64,000 nt of DNA from positions 124,001-188,000 of the forward strand of contig NZ_BBQH01000016.1 of assembly GCF_018397995.1 (NCBI RefSeq), given 5' to 3'. Below the pieces are notes generated by a model. That model had not been told where the DNA came from. It did no database searches and worked only from the letters and a program-made list of their open reading frames with translations. A program made the position numbers and the translations under genes. Below, piece after piece: positions 39,104 through 48,057 of the stretch. The stretch's first letter is position 1; each line of letters starts with the position of its first letter. This DNA comes from Rhizomonospora bruguierae (GTDB lineage Bacteria > Actinomycetota > Actinomycetes > Mycobacteriales > Micromonosporaceae).

Positions 39104-40046
39104 GGGTTGGCTCCTCAGCGCTCGGCCTGCCCGCCACCCGAGGTGGAGCAGGCTGAATGGACGGCGGCCGGCGGGTTACCCCGGAGGGGCGGGTGCCAAA
39201 CGGCGGTGCGGGTGCGCGTCTGCCCGCCGTGGCCCAGTGGGTGGGCCGGGCCAGGGTGGCCGGCAGCCGGGTCGCGGCGTCGCCGAGGGCGGCGTCCAGT
39301 TGCGGCTGGGTCAGGAACAGCGCGCCGGTGAGATCGGCCCCGGCGAGCCGGGTGCCGCGCAGGTCCGCGCCGATCAGGTCGGCGCGGCGCAGGTCGGCGT
39401 GGGCGAGGTCGGCACCGATCAGGTACGCGCCGCGCAGGTTCGCCGCCCGCAGGTCGGCCCCGCGCAGATCCTTGCCGATCAGATCCGCGCCCCGCAGGTC
39501 GCGCCCGGGGGTGCCGCCGCGTGTGTCGGCGCTGACGGCGACCAGGAGGGCGTTCGTCGCGCGCCAGTGGGCGGCCACGTCCAGGGCGGTGAGCGCCCGG
39601 GGGTCCAGGAGGGTGTGGCGTTCGGTCTCGTCGAGGGCGCGGCCGAGGTCGGCGCGCAGCCGGGCGGGCGGGTCGAGGGTGACCGCCTCGGTCAGGTACC
39701 GCAGCAGCTCGTGCAGCTCGCGCATGACCCGGAACGCGGCGAACATCGCCCCGGCCAGGTCCGGACCGGTGCGCCAGTCCCGGCCGCCGAACGTGACCTG
39801 GACGACCTTCTGCCCGGCGCCGAAGCAGTCGAACGCGGTGCAGCCGGGGAAGCCGGCCGGGCGCAGCCGGTCATGGATCCCGCAGCGGAAGTCGGCGCGC
39901 AGGTTGCGGCAGGGATGACCGGCCGGCTTGTCGATGGCGAAGTCGGCGGAGGCGGCGAACGCCGGGACCACGCAGCAGAGGCCGGCGCAGCGGGCACAGT
40001 CGGCCGTCAACCCGAAGTCGGGGGCGGCGGCGCTGGTCGCGGACAC
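39093..40046 (-). CDS. YkgJ-type cysteine-cluster domain fused to pentapeptide repeats
   Basis: 317 residues. The N-terminal Cys cluster (CARCAGLCC, residues 17-25, then [14 protein letters not shown] and GCTAFDCF) resembles the YkgJ/Fe-S-binding family. Residues about 178-245 are pentapeptide repeats of the A(D/N)LxG type ([40 protein letters not shown]), folding as a right-handed quadrilateral helix. The C-terminal 60 residues are Pro/Arg-rich. Pentapeptide proteins can mimic DNA, but here the function is unknown. GTG start at 40046. Confidence 0.85.
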   Translation of the reverse strand: MSATSAAAPDFGLTADCARCAGLCCVVPAFAASADFAIDKPAGHPCRNLRADFRCGIHDRLRPAGFPGCTAFDCFGAGQKVVQVTFGGRDWRTGPDLAGAMFAAFRVMRELHELLRYLTEAVTLDPPARLRADLGRALDETERHTLLDPRALTALDVAAHWRATNALLVAVSADTRGGTPGRDLRGADLIGKDLRGADLRAANLRGAYLIGADLAHADLRRADLIGADLRGTRLAGADLTGALFLTQPQLDAALGDAATRLPATLARPTHWATAGRRAPAPPFGTRPSGVTRRPPSIQPAPPRVAGRPSAEEPTHAR

Positions 40047-40123
40047 CGGACAAGGTTACGCGCCGCCCTCCCGCCCCACCCCGGGCGGAAGGGCGGCATC
40101 GGCCACCGACATATCCTCCGGGG

Positions 40124-41095
40124 GTGGCGCGGCTCGACCAGGCGAAGGCGTTGGCGACGGCCTTCGACCTCGGTGTGCCGGCCGGCGGCCTGACCCCGGT
40201 CGCGGGCGGCCGGATGAACCTCATGTGGCGGCTGCGGACCGATCGCGGGGAGTGGGCCGTCAAGCAGCTCAACCGCTCCCGCGAGGCGTGGTGGCTGGCC
40301 GCCTACGAGACCGCCGTCGAGGTGGAGCGGGCCGCCTACCGCCAGGGCGTACCCATGCCGCGCCCGGTCCCGCCGCCGCTCGTCGACCTCACCGTCCATG
40401 GTGGACCGGTCAGCTACCGGGTGCACGAGTGGTGCCACGGGTCGCGGCTGCCGGACCGGGACGTGCCCCACGCGGTCCTCGGCTGGGTGGGGCACACCCT
40501 GGCGTCGCTGCACGCCCGGGCGGCACCCTCGCCGCCCGACGAACCCGCCCCGCACACCCTGACCGAGTGGGACTCCTGGCTGGGCCCGCCCACGCCGTGG
40601 ACCGAGCGGGTGCGTTCCTACTTCCCCGACATCGCCCGCGCCATCGTGGCGGTGGAGCGCGCCGGGCCGGGCCACCACCCGGTCCTCACTCACCGCGACG
40701 TCAAGCCCGACAACGTCCTGGTCACCCGGCGGACCCCGGTGCTGGTGGACTGGGACGGCGCGGGCGCCGACTTCGCGGAGCGGGAGGCGGTGCGCTCGGC
40801 GCTCGCCTTCAGTCGCATCGCCGGTGGCTGGCAGCGACGCCGGTTCGTGGCCGTCCTGCGCGCCTACCGGGCGGCGGGCGGCGCCCCGGTACCCGCCGAG
40901 CCGCGGTCGTTCGCCGGGGTGCTGCGCCACCAACTCGCCGCGGCCGCGTACCTGGTGTGGCGGGCCCTCGGGCACCGACCGGTCTCACCGCCCGAGCGCG
41001 CCGCCGCCCGGGGCCACGCCCTGGAGTTCCTCGCCGAACTCCGCGCCACTCTCGCGGGCGCCGCCGACTGGACGTCCTGGATCGCCGGGGAGTAG
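40124..41095 (+). CDS. APH-family phosphotransferase
   Basis: 323 residues. A kinase-like fold: EWAVKQLNRS (ATP lysine), catalytic loop LTHRDVKPDNVLV with Asp, and VLVDWDGAGADF (metal Asp). The family includes aminoglycoside, choline and homoserine kinases; nothing here points to antibiotic resistance specifically. GTG start at 40124. Its last 111 bases overlap the 3' end of the convergent permease frame, whose end is probably the less certain one. Confidence 0.85.
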   Translation: MARLDQAKALATAFDLGVPAGGLTPVAGGRMNLMWRLRTDRGEWAVKQLNRSREAWWLAAYETAVEVERAAYRQGVPMPRPVPPPLVDLTVHGGPVSYRVHEWCHGSRLPDRDVPHAVLGWVGHTLASLHARAAPSPPDEPAPHTLTEWDSWLGPPTPWTERVRSYFPDIARAIVAVERAGPGHHPVLTHRDVKPDNVLVTRRTPVLVDWDGAGADFAEREAVRSALAFSRIAGGWQRRRFVAVLRAYRAAGGAPVPAEPRSFAGVLRHQLAAAAYLVWRALGHRPVSPPERAAARGHALEFLAELRATLAGAADWTSWIAGE

Positions 41096-42363
41096 CCCGC
41101 CGAGCGGCCCGGTCCCGCCCCGCCGGCCGTGGCGGTACCGGTCGTAGCCGACGGCCGCGAGCGCGACCAGCAGTGCGGCGGCGAGGTAGAGGCCGGTGAC
41201 ACCGACCAGGAGCTCCACCGCGACCAGGGCCACGACGGCGGCCCGGCGCGGCCAACTGGCGCGCGGCAGCAGGCGGACCGCCGCGGCCGTGCCCACCAGG
41301 TACACCAGAACGAACGAGCCCGTGGTGAGCAGCACCGACGCGTGCGGCCCGCCGGTGGCGGCGACCGCGGCGAGCGCGACGAAGGAGAGCCCGCACACGA
41401 CGCCGAGGCTGCGCCGGGGCACGGCGCCGGTGGTGGCGCCCTGGGCGAACCAGGCGGGGAGCGCGGCGTCGCGGCCGAGCGCGGCGCCGAGGCGGGCGCC
41501 GCCGGCGAAGTACGCGTTCATGGCGCCGAACGTCAGCAGGACGGCGACGAGCGAGGTCAGGGCGCGGGCCGGCCCGCCGGCGCCGACCGCGAGCAGGTCG
41601 GCCAGCGGTGCGCCGCTGTCGCCGGCCGCGGATCCGAGGACGAGCGCGCTGGCGCCGGCGACCCCCAGGTACAGCAGCGCGACGACCACCAGCGCGACGG
41701 CGGTGGCGCGGGGCACGTCACGCCGGGGGTTGCGGAAGTCACCGGCCAGCGAGGTGACCGCCTCCCAGCCGGCGAAGCCCCAGACCAGGACCGCGGCGGC
41801 GGGGGCGATGGCCAGCCAGCCGTGCGGGGCGAACGGGTGCAGGTTGGCCAGGCGGGCGTGCGGCAGCGCGGTGAGCGTGGCGGCCAGCAGCAGGGCGGCG
41901 AGCACGGCGGCCAGGCCGAGCTGGAGCCGGCCGGAGACCCGCAGGCCGGCGGCGTTGGCGGCGGTGACGGCCGCGATCAGGACCCCGGCGGTGACCAGCG
42001 TGGTGCGGTACCCCCGCCGAACGCGGCGGCGACGTAGGCACCGCCGAACATCGCGGCGGCCGGGGCGCCGGCCGGGATGGCGAAGTAGAAGCACCAGCCG
42101 ACGGCGGTGGCGGCCCGGCGCCCGAACGCGATCCTGGCGTACGTGGCGACCCCGCCGCCGTCCGGGTAGCGGGCGGCGAAGCTGCCGGCCAGCGGCACGG
42201 ACAGGGCGATCAGCGCGACCCAGGCCAGCAGGGCCGCCGGCCCGGCGATCCGGGCGGCGAGGGCGGGCAGGGAGACCACGCCGGTGCCGAGCACGGCGCC
42301 GATGGAGACCGCGGCGCCCTGGGCCACGGTCAGTCCGCTCCTTGCGGGTACGTCAACGCTCAC
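40985..42363 (-). pseudogene. APC-superfamily amino acid permease, frameshifted
   Basis: Two frames together encode one permease. The first part starts at GTG 42363 (VAQGAAVSIGAVLGTGVVSL, then FAARYPDGGGVATYARIAFG) and ends just after YVAAAFGGG. The second continues with YRTTLVTAGVLIAAVTAANA and runs to the stop at 40985. The switch falls in a run of five G's (five C's on the plus strand, about 42011-42015). A sixth G would restore the frame. It could be true decay, phase variation or a sequencing error. The C-terminal tail beyond about 41095 overlaps the APH gene. Confidence 0.8.
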
Positions 42364-42401
42364 ATGATCACCGTAGGAATGCAGCGGCACATCCAGTAGA
42401 C

Positions 42402-42429
42402 CCAATTTGGCTCGGCAGGGTTGGTCCAA
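42402..42429. promoter_or_regulatory. Pair of CCAA/TTGG palindromes between permease and phosphatase genes
   Basis: CCAATTTGG (42402-42410) and TTGGTCCAA (42421-42429) are each 9-base dyads whose centres are 19 bases apart, about two helical turns. This looks like a two-site operator for a dimeric regulator. The MocR protein encoded at 42956 is a candidate. Confidence 0.4.
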
Positions 42430-42496
42430 TCACTCGTCACGGTGCCACCCGGGTACGTCAGAAATTCGGCGGCGACGGGAGTCCTATCGTGGCGGG

Positions 42497-42931
42497 GTGA
42501 CGGAACTCTGGGAGCCGTCGGAGCCAGGGGTGCTGCGGCTGCCGTCCGGGCGGCTGGTGCGCGGGCGCGGGCTGCGCCACCCGGTGCCGCCCGGCGAGCC
42601 GCCGGCCTTCGGCCTCTACCTGCTCGGCCGGCCCCCGTCGGTGCCCGTCCCGTGGCCGAGCCGCTGGCTGCGCTGGCCGGACTTCCGCCTGCCGGCCGAC
42701 CGCGACGCGGCCCGGTCCGCGCTGCGCGAGGCGTGGGAGCGGGCCGCGACCGAGCGGGTGGAGGTCGCCTGCGGCGGCGGTGTCGGCCGCACCGGTACCG
42801 CGCTCGGGTGTCTCGCGGTGCTGGACGGCGTCCCGCCGGAGCGGGCGGTGGCGTACGTGCGCGAGCGCTACCACCGGCGGGCGGTCGAGACGCCGTGGCA
42901 GCGCCGGTATGTCGCCCGCTTCACGCCCTGA
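42497..42931 (+). CDS. Protein-tyrosine-phosphatase-like protein
   Basis: 144 residues. VEVACGGGVGRTGTALGCLA contains the C-x5-R phosphatase loop (Cys92, Arg98) with Thr after it, the signature of cysteine-based phosphatases. [19 protein letters not shown] and VETPWQRRYV match small actinobacterial members. The usual His before Cys is Ala here (VACGGG), which might lower activity. GTG start at 42497. It ends 24 bases before the MocR gene on the same strand, so co-transcription is likely. Confidence 0.8.
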   Translation: MTELWEPSEPGVLRLPSGRLVRGRGLRHPVPPGEPPAFGLYLLGRPPSVPVPWPSRWLRWPDFRLPADRDAARSALREAWERAATERVEVACGGGVGRTGTALGCLAVLDGVPPERAVAYVRERYHRRAVETPWQRRYVARFTP

Positions 42932-42955
42932 CCGGTCCGGCACCATAATGGCCCC

Positions 42956-44449
42956 GTGGACGGTGCCCGCGCGACGCCGGTCGACGGGTCCATATCGGGC
43001 AGTGGCTCCGACTTCCTTCACCTGGACCCGGGTGAGGCGCCGGCCGGGGGCCGGGCCGCCTGGCTGGCCGACCGGTTGCGGGCCGCCATAGTGGACGGGC
43101 GGTTGCCGCCGGGCGGGCGGCTGCCGGCGAGCCGGGCGCTCGCCACCGACCTGGGCGTCTCCCGGGGCGTCGTCACCGAGGCGTACCGGCGCCTGGTCGA
43201 GGAGGGGCACGTCGCGGGCCGCGGCCGGGCCGGCACGGTCGTGGTCGCGGTGCCGGTGCCGGTGCCCGCCGCCGTGCCGCCGCCCGGACCGGGGCGCACG
43301 GCAACCGCCAGCGCCGGGGCGACCACCGGCCCGTTCGGCGCCGAGACGTTCGAAGCCTTCCGGGCGGCCCCCGCCCGGATAGATCTCTCGCCGGGCCTGC
43401 CCGACCTGGCGGCCTTCCCGCGCGCCGCCTGGCTGCGCGCGGAGCGGGCGGTGCTGAACCGTGCCGCCCCCGCCGACCTCGGCTACGGCGACCCGCGCGG
43501 CACCGCCGCCCTGCGCACCGCCGTGGCCGGCTGGCTCGCCCGGTACCGGGGCATCCGCGCCGACCCGGACGAGGTGGTGATCGTCGGCGGGGTCGCCCAG
43601 GCGCTGGCCCTGCTCGCCCAGGTCCTGCGGGCGGAGGGCGTCACGGCGGTCGCCGTGGAGGACCCGGGCTCGCTCGGCGCCCGCCAGCAGGTGGGCGGTT
43701 GGGGGCTGGCCACCCCGCCGGTCGCCGTGGACGCCGAGGGGCTGCGCGTCGACGACCTGAGCCGGTGCGGGGCGCCGGCGGTGATGGTGACCCCGGCCCA
43801 CCAGTTCCCGACCGGGGTGGTGTTGGGCGGCGAGCGGCGCCGGCTGCTGGCCCGCTGGGCGGCCTCGGGCGGGCTGGTGATCGAGGACGACTACGACGCG
43901 GAGCACCGGTACGACCGGCCACCGGTGCCCGCGCTGCGCTCGGTGATGCCGGAGCGGGTCTGCTACGCCGGCAGCGTGTCCAAGCTGCTCGCGCCGGCGC
44001 TGCGGCTCGGCTGGGCGCTGGTGCCGCCCCGGTACCGGGACGCGTTCGTGGCCGCCAAGCGCGAGGCGGACCTGGGCAGCGCGGCCCTGCCGCAGCTCGT
44101 CCTGGCGCAGCTGATCGGCTCGGGGGAGCTGGAGCGGCAACTGCGCTTCCTGCGCCGCCGGCACGTGCGCCGGCGGGACGCGATGCTCGCCGCGGTCCGC
44201 GCGCACCTGCCCGGCGCGGTCGTGCACGGCGCCGCCGCCGGGCTGCACCTGCTGGTCGCCCTCGCCGGCGTGAGCGACACGGACCTGGCCGCCGCGGCGC
44301 TGGCCCGCGGGGTGAAGGCGCAGCCCCTGTCCTGGCACCGGCAGCGCGCCGGCCCGCCCGGGCTGGTCCTCGGCTACGCCGCCAACGCGCCCGCCGCCCT
44401 GGAGGCGGGCGTCGCGGTCCTCGGCGCCGTCCTGCGCGAACTGCGCTGA
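42956..44449 (+). CDS. MocR/PdxR-type PLP-dependent transcriptional regulator
   Basis: 497 residues. N-terminal GntR winged helix (LRAAIVDGRLPPGGRLPASR, then LATDLGVSRGVVTEAYRRLV) and a C-terminal type-I aminotransferase fold. VMVTPAHQFPTG, LVIEDDYDAEHRYDRPP (PLP-binding Asp and Tyr) and YAGSVSKLLAPALRLGW, with the Schiff-base lysine in SVSK, are all intact. Such regulators sense PLP or amino compounds. Neighbours are the tyrosine-phosphatase-like gene and the frameshifted amino acid permease, a plausible target. Confidence 0.93.
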   Translation: MDGARATPVDGSISGSGSDFLHLDPGEAPAGGRAAWLADRLRAAIVDGRLPPGGRLPASRALATDLGVSRGVVTEAYRRLVEEGHVAGRGRAGTVVVAVPVPVPAAVPPPGPGRTATASAGATTGPFGAETFEAFRAAPARIDLSPGLPDLAAFPRAAWLRAERAVLNRAAPADLGYGDPRGTAALRTAVAGWLARYRGIRADPDEVVIVGGVAQALALLAQVLRAEGVTAVAVEDPGSLGARQQVGGWGLATPPVAVDAEGLRVDDLSRCGAPAVMVTPAHQFPTGVVLGGERRRLLARWAASGGLVIEDDYDAEHRYDRPPVPALRSVMPERVCYAGSVSKLLAPALRLGWALVPPRYRDAFVAAKREADLGSAALPQLVLAQLIGSGELERQLRFLRRRHVRRRDAMLAAVRAHLPGAVVHGAAAGLHLLVALAGVSDTDLAAAALARGVKAQPLSWHRQRAGPPGLVLGYAANAPAALEAGVAVLGAVLRELR

Positions 44450-44586
44450 CCCGGTTGCCCGCCCATTCCGATGTGGTGGCAGGCCACCGCGACGAACGGG
44501 TGGGGCGTGGACGGTTGCCCGCCCGTGCCGGGCGGTGGCATCGTTGCCGCGCGGACCGGATCGGACCTCACCGAGGAGGCGCGGCG

Positions 44587-45885
44587 ATGGCGGACGTGCG
44601 GGCGGAGTTGGAGCCCATCGAGCGGGCCGGCGTCGACGAGTTGCGCGCGGTCCAGTTGGAGCGGCTGCGCTGGTCGCTGCGGCACGCGTACGAGCACGTG
44701 CCGCACTACCGGGCCGCGTTCGACGCCGCCGGGGTGCACCCCGACGACTGCCGGAGCCTCGCGGACCTGGCGCGGTTCCCGCTCACCACGAAGGAGGACC
44801 TGCGCCAGCGGTACCCGTTTGGCATGTTCGCCGTGCCGCGCGAGCGGATCGCCCGGCTGCACGCCTCCTCCGGTACGACCGGGCGCCCTACGCTCGTCGG
44901 GTACACGGCGGCGGACGTGCGGACGTGGGCGCGGCTGGTCGCCCGGTCGATCCGCGCCGCCGGTGGACGCCCGGGCGACCGGGTGCACGTCGCGTACGGG
45001 TACGGGCTGTTCACCGGCGGCCTGGGCGCGCACTACGGCGCCGAGGAGCTGGGCTGCACGGTCATCCCGGTCTCCGGGGGGATGACGGAGCGGCAGGCGC
45101 TGCTGATCCGCGATCTGGCGCCGGACATCATCATGGTCACCCCAAGCTACCTGCTGGCCATCCTGGACGAACTGGAGCGCCAGGGCGTGGACCCGCGCGG
45201 CACCACCCTGCGGACCGGCATCTTCGGCGCCGAGCCGTGGACCGGCGACATGCGCGCCGAACTGGAGCGCCGGGCCGGCATCGACGCCGTGGACATCTAC
45301 GGGCTCTCCGAGGTGATGGGCCCGGGCGTGGCGTGCGAGTGCGTCGAGACCAAGGACGGCCCGCACCTGTGGGAGGACCACTTCTACCCGGAGGTCATCG
45401 ACCCGGAGACCGGTGCGGTGCTGCCCGACGGCGAGCCTGGCGAACTGGTCCTCACCTCGCTGACCCGGGAGGCCATGCCGGTGGTGCGCTACCGCACCCG
45501 GGACCTGACCCGGCTGCTGCCCGGCACCGCCCGCGCCATGCGCCGGATGGAGCGGGTCACCGGCCGCACCGACGACATGATCATCCTGCGCGGCGTGAAT
45601 CTGTTCCCGACCCAGATCGAGGAGCTGATCCTGCGCGTACCCGGGCTGTCCCCGCATTTCCAGTGCGTGCTCGACCGCCACGGCCGGCTCGACGCCTTGA
45701 CGGTGCGGGTGGAGCGCCGCGCCGACACCCCGGCCGACGGTGCCGAGGAGGCGGGTCGGGCGCTGGTGCGGCTCGTCAAGAGCACCATCGGCGTGACCGT
45801 CGCCGTCGACGTGACCGGGCCCGGCGCGGTCGAGCGCTCGACCGGCAAGATGCGCCGCGTGCTCGACCGGCGGCCGCCCCGCTGA
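44587..45885 (+). CDS. Phenylacetate-CoA ligase-like adenylating enzyme
   Basis: 432 residues, the PaaK length. The AMP-binding loop is LHASSGTTGRPTLVGYTAAD. The motifs YGYGLFTGGLGAHYGAEELG, EPWTGDMRAELERR, DIYGLSEVMGPGVACEC, YRTRDLTRLLPG and DDMIILRGVNLFPTQIEE are those of phenylacetate-CoA ligase, which activates aryl acids through an acyl-AMP. No other phenylacetate-pathway genes are adjacent, so the real substrate may differ. GAGGAG precedes ATG by 8 bases. Confidence 0.92.
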   Translation: MADVRAELEPIERAGVDELRAVQLERLRWSLRHAYEHVPHYRAAFDAAGVHPDDCRSLADLARFPLTTKEDLRQRYPFGMFAVPRERIARLHASSGTTGRPTLVGYTAADVRTWARLVARSIRAAGGRPGDRVHVAYGYGLFTGGLGAHYGAEELGCTVIPVSGGMTERQALLIRDLAPDIIMVTPSYLLAILDELERQGVDPRGTTLRTGIFGAEPWTGDMRAELERRAGIDAVDIYGLSEVMGPGVACECVETKDGPHLWEDHFYPEVIDPETGAVLPDGEPGELVLTSLTREAMPVVRYRTRDLTRLLPGTARAMRRMERVTGRTDDMIILRGVNLFPTQIEELILRVPGLSPHFQCVLDRHGRLDALTVRVERRADTPADGAEEAGRALVRLVKSTIGVTVAVDVTGPGAVERSTGKMRRVLDRRPPR

Positions 45886-46238
45886 CCAGCCCCGGCGGGC
45901 CGGGCCGTCCGGCGCCCGATCGATGGTCCCGATCGATGACCGGAATCGATGGCCCGGATCGATGGCCCGGTGCCCGGTGAACACGCGCGGTATCGGCGCT
46001 CATCACAGCTTGGTCACGTCGCGGCGTGGCGCCAACCTCGCCCGGTCGCCGGATGGTTTCTGCTCGTAGCAGACAGGTGGTGGCCCACGACGCAAGGCCG
46101 TCGCCGACCGCCGGCCGTACCGCGGCGGTCGAACGTCACCGCCGCCGGGAGCGATCCTCGCCCGTCGGCGACCCACGGTACGCGGAGCCGCCGAACGCGG
46201 TCTCCGCCACGGTTCACATCAGTGAGGTGGAAGTCATC
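45886..46238. other. Intergenic region with a short tandem repeat
   Basis: No gene supported. An open frame extends upstream of the binding-protein start but its sequence is Arg/Pro-rich and unlike a signal peptide. The left part carries four 13-base repeats. Confidence 0.5.
45918..45969. repeat. Four 13-bp tandem repeats (GATCGATGGYCCS-like)
   Basis: Units begin at 45918, 45931, 45944 and 45957: GATCGATGGTCCC, GATCGATGACCGG, AATCGATGGCCCG, GATCGATGGCCCG. Each contains the palindrome ATCGAT. They lie 33 bases after the ligase stop. Confidence 0.75.
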
Positions 46239-47975
46239 GTGAGACGTATGAAAGTGGTCGTGGCGATCGCCGCCGCGGCCGTCCTCGGCCTGGCCGCCTG
46301 CGGCAGCCCGTCGGCCAACAACTCCGACAACGGCGGCAACGACGGCGGCAACATCGCGCAGCAGGAGAGTGCCACCGACCCCAACGCGAAGGGCCCGGCG
46401 CCCGAGGTGCCCGGGGCGAAGAAGGGCGGGACGGTCACCGTCTACTCCCAGTCGACGCCCAGCACCATGGACCCGACCGACATCTACTATGTGGACTCGA
46501 ACGAGATCGGCAAGATGCTGTTCCGCACGCCGACCCAGTTCGCGATCCGCAACGGCAAGCCGGTGCTGGTGCCGGACCTGACGGACCTGGGTACCGTCTC
46601 CGAGGACAAGCTGACCTGGACGTTCACGATGCAGTCCGGGATCAAGTACGAGGACGGCAGCGAGGTCAAGGTCGAGGATCTGGCCTACTCGATCAAGCGG
46701 TCGTTCGCGCACGACGTGTACGCCAACGGGCCGGCGTACCAGATGAGCTACTTCAAGGACGGCGACAAGTACAAGGGCCCCTACACCGGTGGTGACAAGT
46801 ACGACGGCGTGGAGACCCCGGACGCCACCACCCTGGTGATCCACCTCGCGCAGCCGTTCGCGGACCTGCCGTTCTACCTGTCCTTCCCGATGTTCACGCC
46901 GATCCCCGAGGCGAAGGACACCCGGCAGGAGTACAAGAACCACCCGATCTCGACCGGCCCGTACGCGTTCGACACGTACACCCCGGGTACCGAGCTGAAG
47001 TTGAAGCAGAACCCGAACTGGGACCCGAACACCGACCCGGTGCGGCACCAGTACCCGGATTCGTGGGTGTTCAAGTGGGGCGTCGACGACATCAAGAACC
47101 AGCAGCAGGTGCTCAACAGCACCGGGCCGGACGCCACGTCGCTGAACTACCAGAACATCGACGCGTCGCTGATCCCGCAGTTGCAGGGCGAGAAGGCCAA
47201 CCAGTTGGTCAAGGGTGACAGCCCCTGCACGATCGTGTGGCAGATGGACACCCGCAAGATCCCGCTGGAGGTGCGCAAGGCGGTCGCGAAGGCGTACCCG
47301 TACGACCAGTTGTGGACCGCGCAGGGCCTGAACGAGTTCGTCGCGGAGCCGGCCAGCACGGTTCTGCCGCCGAGCGTGCCGGGCTACAAGAAGTACACCC
47401 CGGTCGCGGACCTGAGCGGCACCGGCAAGGGCGACCCGGCCGCGGCCAAGAAGATGCTCGAGGACGCCGGCAAGCTCGGCTTCGAGATCAGCTGGTTCTA
47501 CGACAACACCAAGCCGGTGACCCAGCAGGTCAGCCAGGTGCGGGAGCAGGCGCTGAAGGAGGCCGGCTTCACGGTCAAGGCGATCGGGGTGACCACCGCG
47601 GAGTTGCGCGCCAAGACCGGTGACTACAAGGCATCGGTGAACGCGGGCCAGGCCCCGCGCGGCTGGTGCTCGGACTGGCCGTCCGGTGGTAGCTGGTTCC
47701 CGGTGCTGTTCCGTTCGCAGAGCATCGACGAGGGCACGACCTGGGGCATGCTGAGCGACAAGGCGCTGGACGAGGAGATCAACTCCATCTCCAACCTGCC
47801 GGCCGAGGAAGCCACGGCGAAGTGGGCGGCCCTGGACGAGAAGATCATGGGCATGTACGTGGCCCTGCCGCTGTACTACGACAAGATGGCGATCGTGGCG
47901 GGCACCGGCCTCGGCGGTCTCGAGGGCGACGCCACCATGGGCCTGCCGTTCTTCCTGAACATCTACGTCAAGTAA
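46239..47975 (+). CDS. Family 5 (oligopeptide/nickel-type) solute-binding lipoprotein
   Basis: 578 residues. Signal peptide MRRMKVVVAIAAAAVLGLAA with lipobox Leu-Ala-Ala-Cys21, so it is anchored outside the membrane. Family 5 blocks: STPSTMDPTDIYYVDSNEIG near the mature start, LTWTFTMQSGIKYEDGSEVK, DLAYSIKRSF, HPISTGPYAF and the C-terminal LPLYYDKMAIVAG. It normally captures peptides for an Opp/Dpp ABC importer, but no permease or ATPase gene is adjacent. Codon use is richer in A/T (many Asn, Lys, Tyr) than neighbours, as usual for this family. GGAAG lies 5 bases before the GTG. Confidence 0.93.
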   Translation: MRRMKVVVAIAAAAVLGLAACGSPSANNSDNGGNDGGNIAQQESATDPNAKGPAPEVPGAKKGGTVTVYSQSTPSTMDPTDIYYVDSNEIGKMLFRTPTQFAIRNGKPVLVPDLTDLGTVSEDKLTWTFTMQSGIKYEDGSEVKVEDLAYSIKRSFAHDVYANGPAYQMSYFKDGDKYKGPYTGGDKYDGVETPDATTLVIHLAQPFADLPFYLSFPMFTPIPEAKDTRQEYKNHPISTGPYAFDTYTPGTELKLKQNPNWDPNTDPVRHQYPDSWVFKWGVDDIKNQQQVLNSTGPDATSLNYQNIDASLIPQLQGEKANQLVKGDSPCTIVWQMDTRKIPLEVRKAVAKAYPYDQLWTAQGLNEFVAEPASTVLPPSVPGYKKYTPVADLSGTGKGDPAAAKKMLEDAGKLGFEISWFYDNTKPVTQQVSQVREQALKEAGFTVKAIGVTTAELRAKTGDYKASVNAGQAPRGWCSDWPSGGSWFPVLFRSQSIDEGTTWGMLSDKALDEEINSISNLPAEEATAKWAALDEKIMGMYVALPLYYDKMAIVAGTGLGGLEGDATMGLPFFLNIYVK

Positions 47976-47987
47976 CCGCGGCACCGC

Positions 47988-48029
47988 ACGGTTCCCGGTC
48001 GGCTCAGCGTCGCGCCGGCCGGGAACCGT
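47988..48029 (+). terminator. Terminator hairpin after the binding-protein gene
   Basis: ACGGTTCCCGG (47988-47998) pairs perfectly with CCGGGAACCGT (48019-48029), 12 bases after the stop codon. The T tract is weak. It may also serve the convergent reductase remnant. Confidence 0.7.
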
Positions 48030-48057
48030 TCACCGTCGCCGCCGGTGTCGCGGCGCC

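Noticed and set aside
40985-41095. C-terminal tail of the frameshifted permease as a functional domain
   Set aside because: It is shadow-like sequence opposite the phosphotransferase gene. The true permease probably ended soon after its last helix.
42421-42480. Strong consensus promoter for the phosphatase-MocR pair
   Set aside because: No hexamer pair with acceptable spacing was visible; only the CCAA/TTGG dyads stand out.
46014-47984. Leftward frame opposite the binding lipoprotein
   Set aside because: The sequence is repetitive Arg/Leu/Val shadow. The sense protein has signal peptide, lipobox and family blocks.
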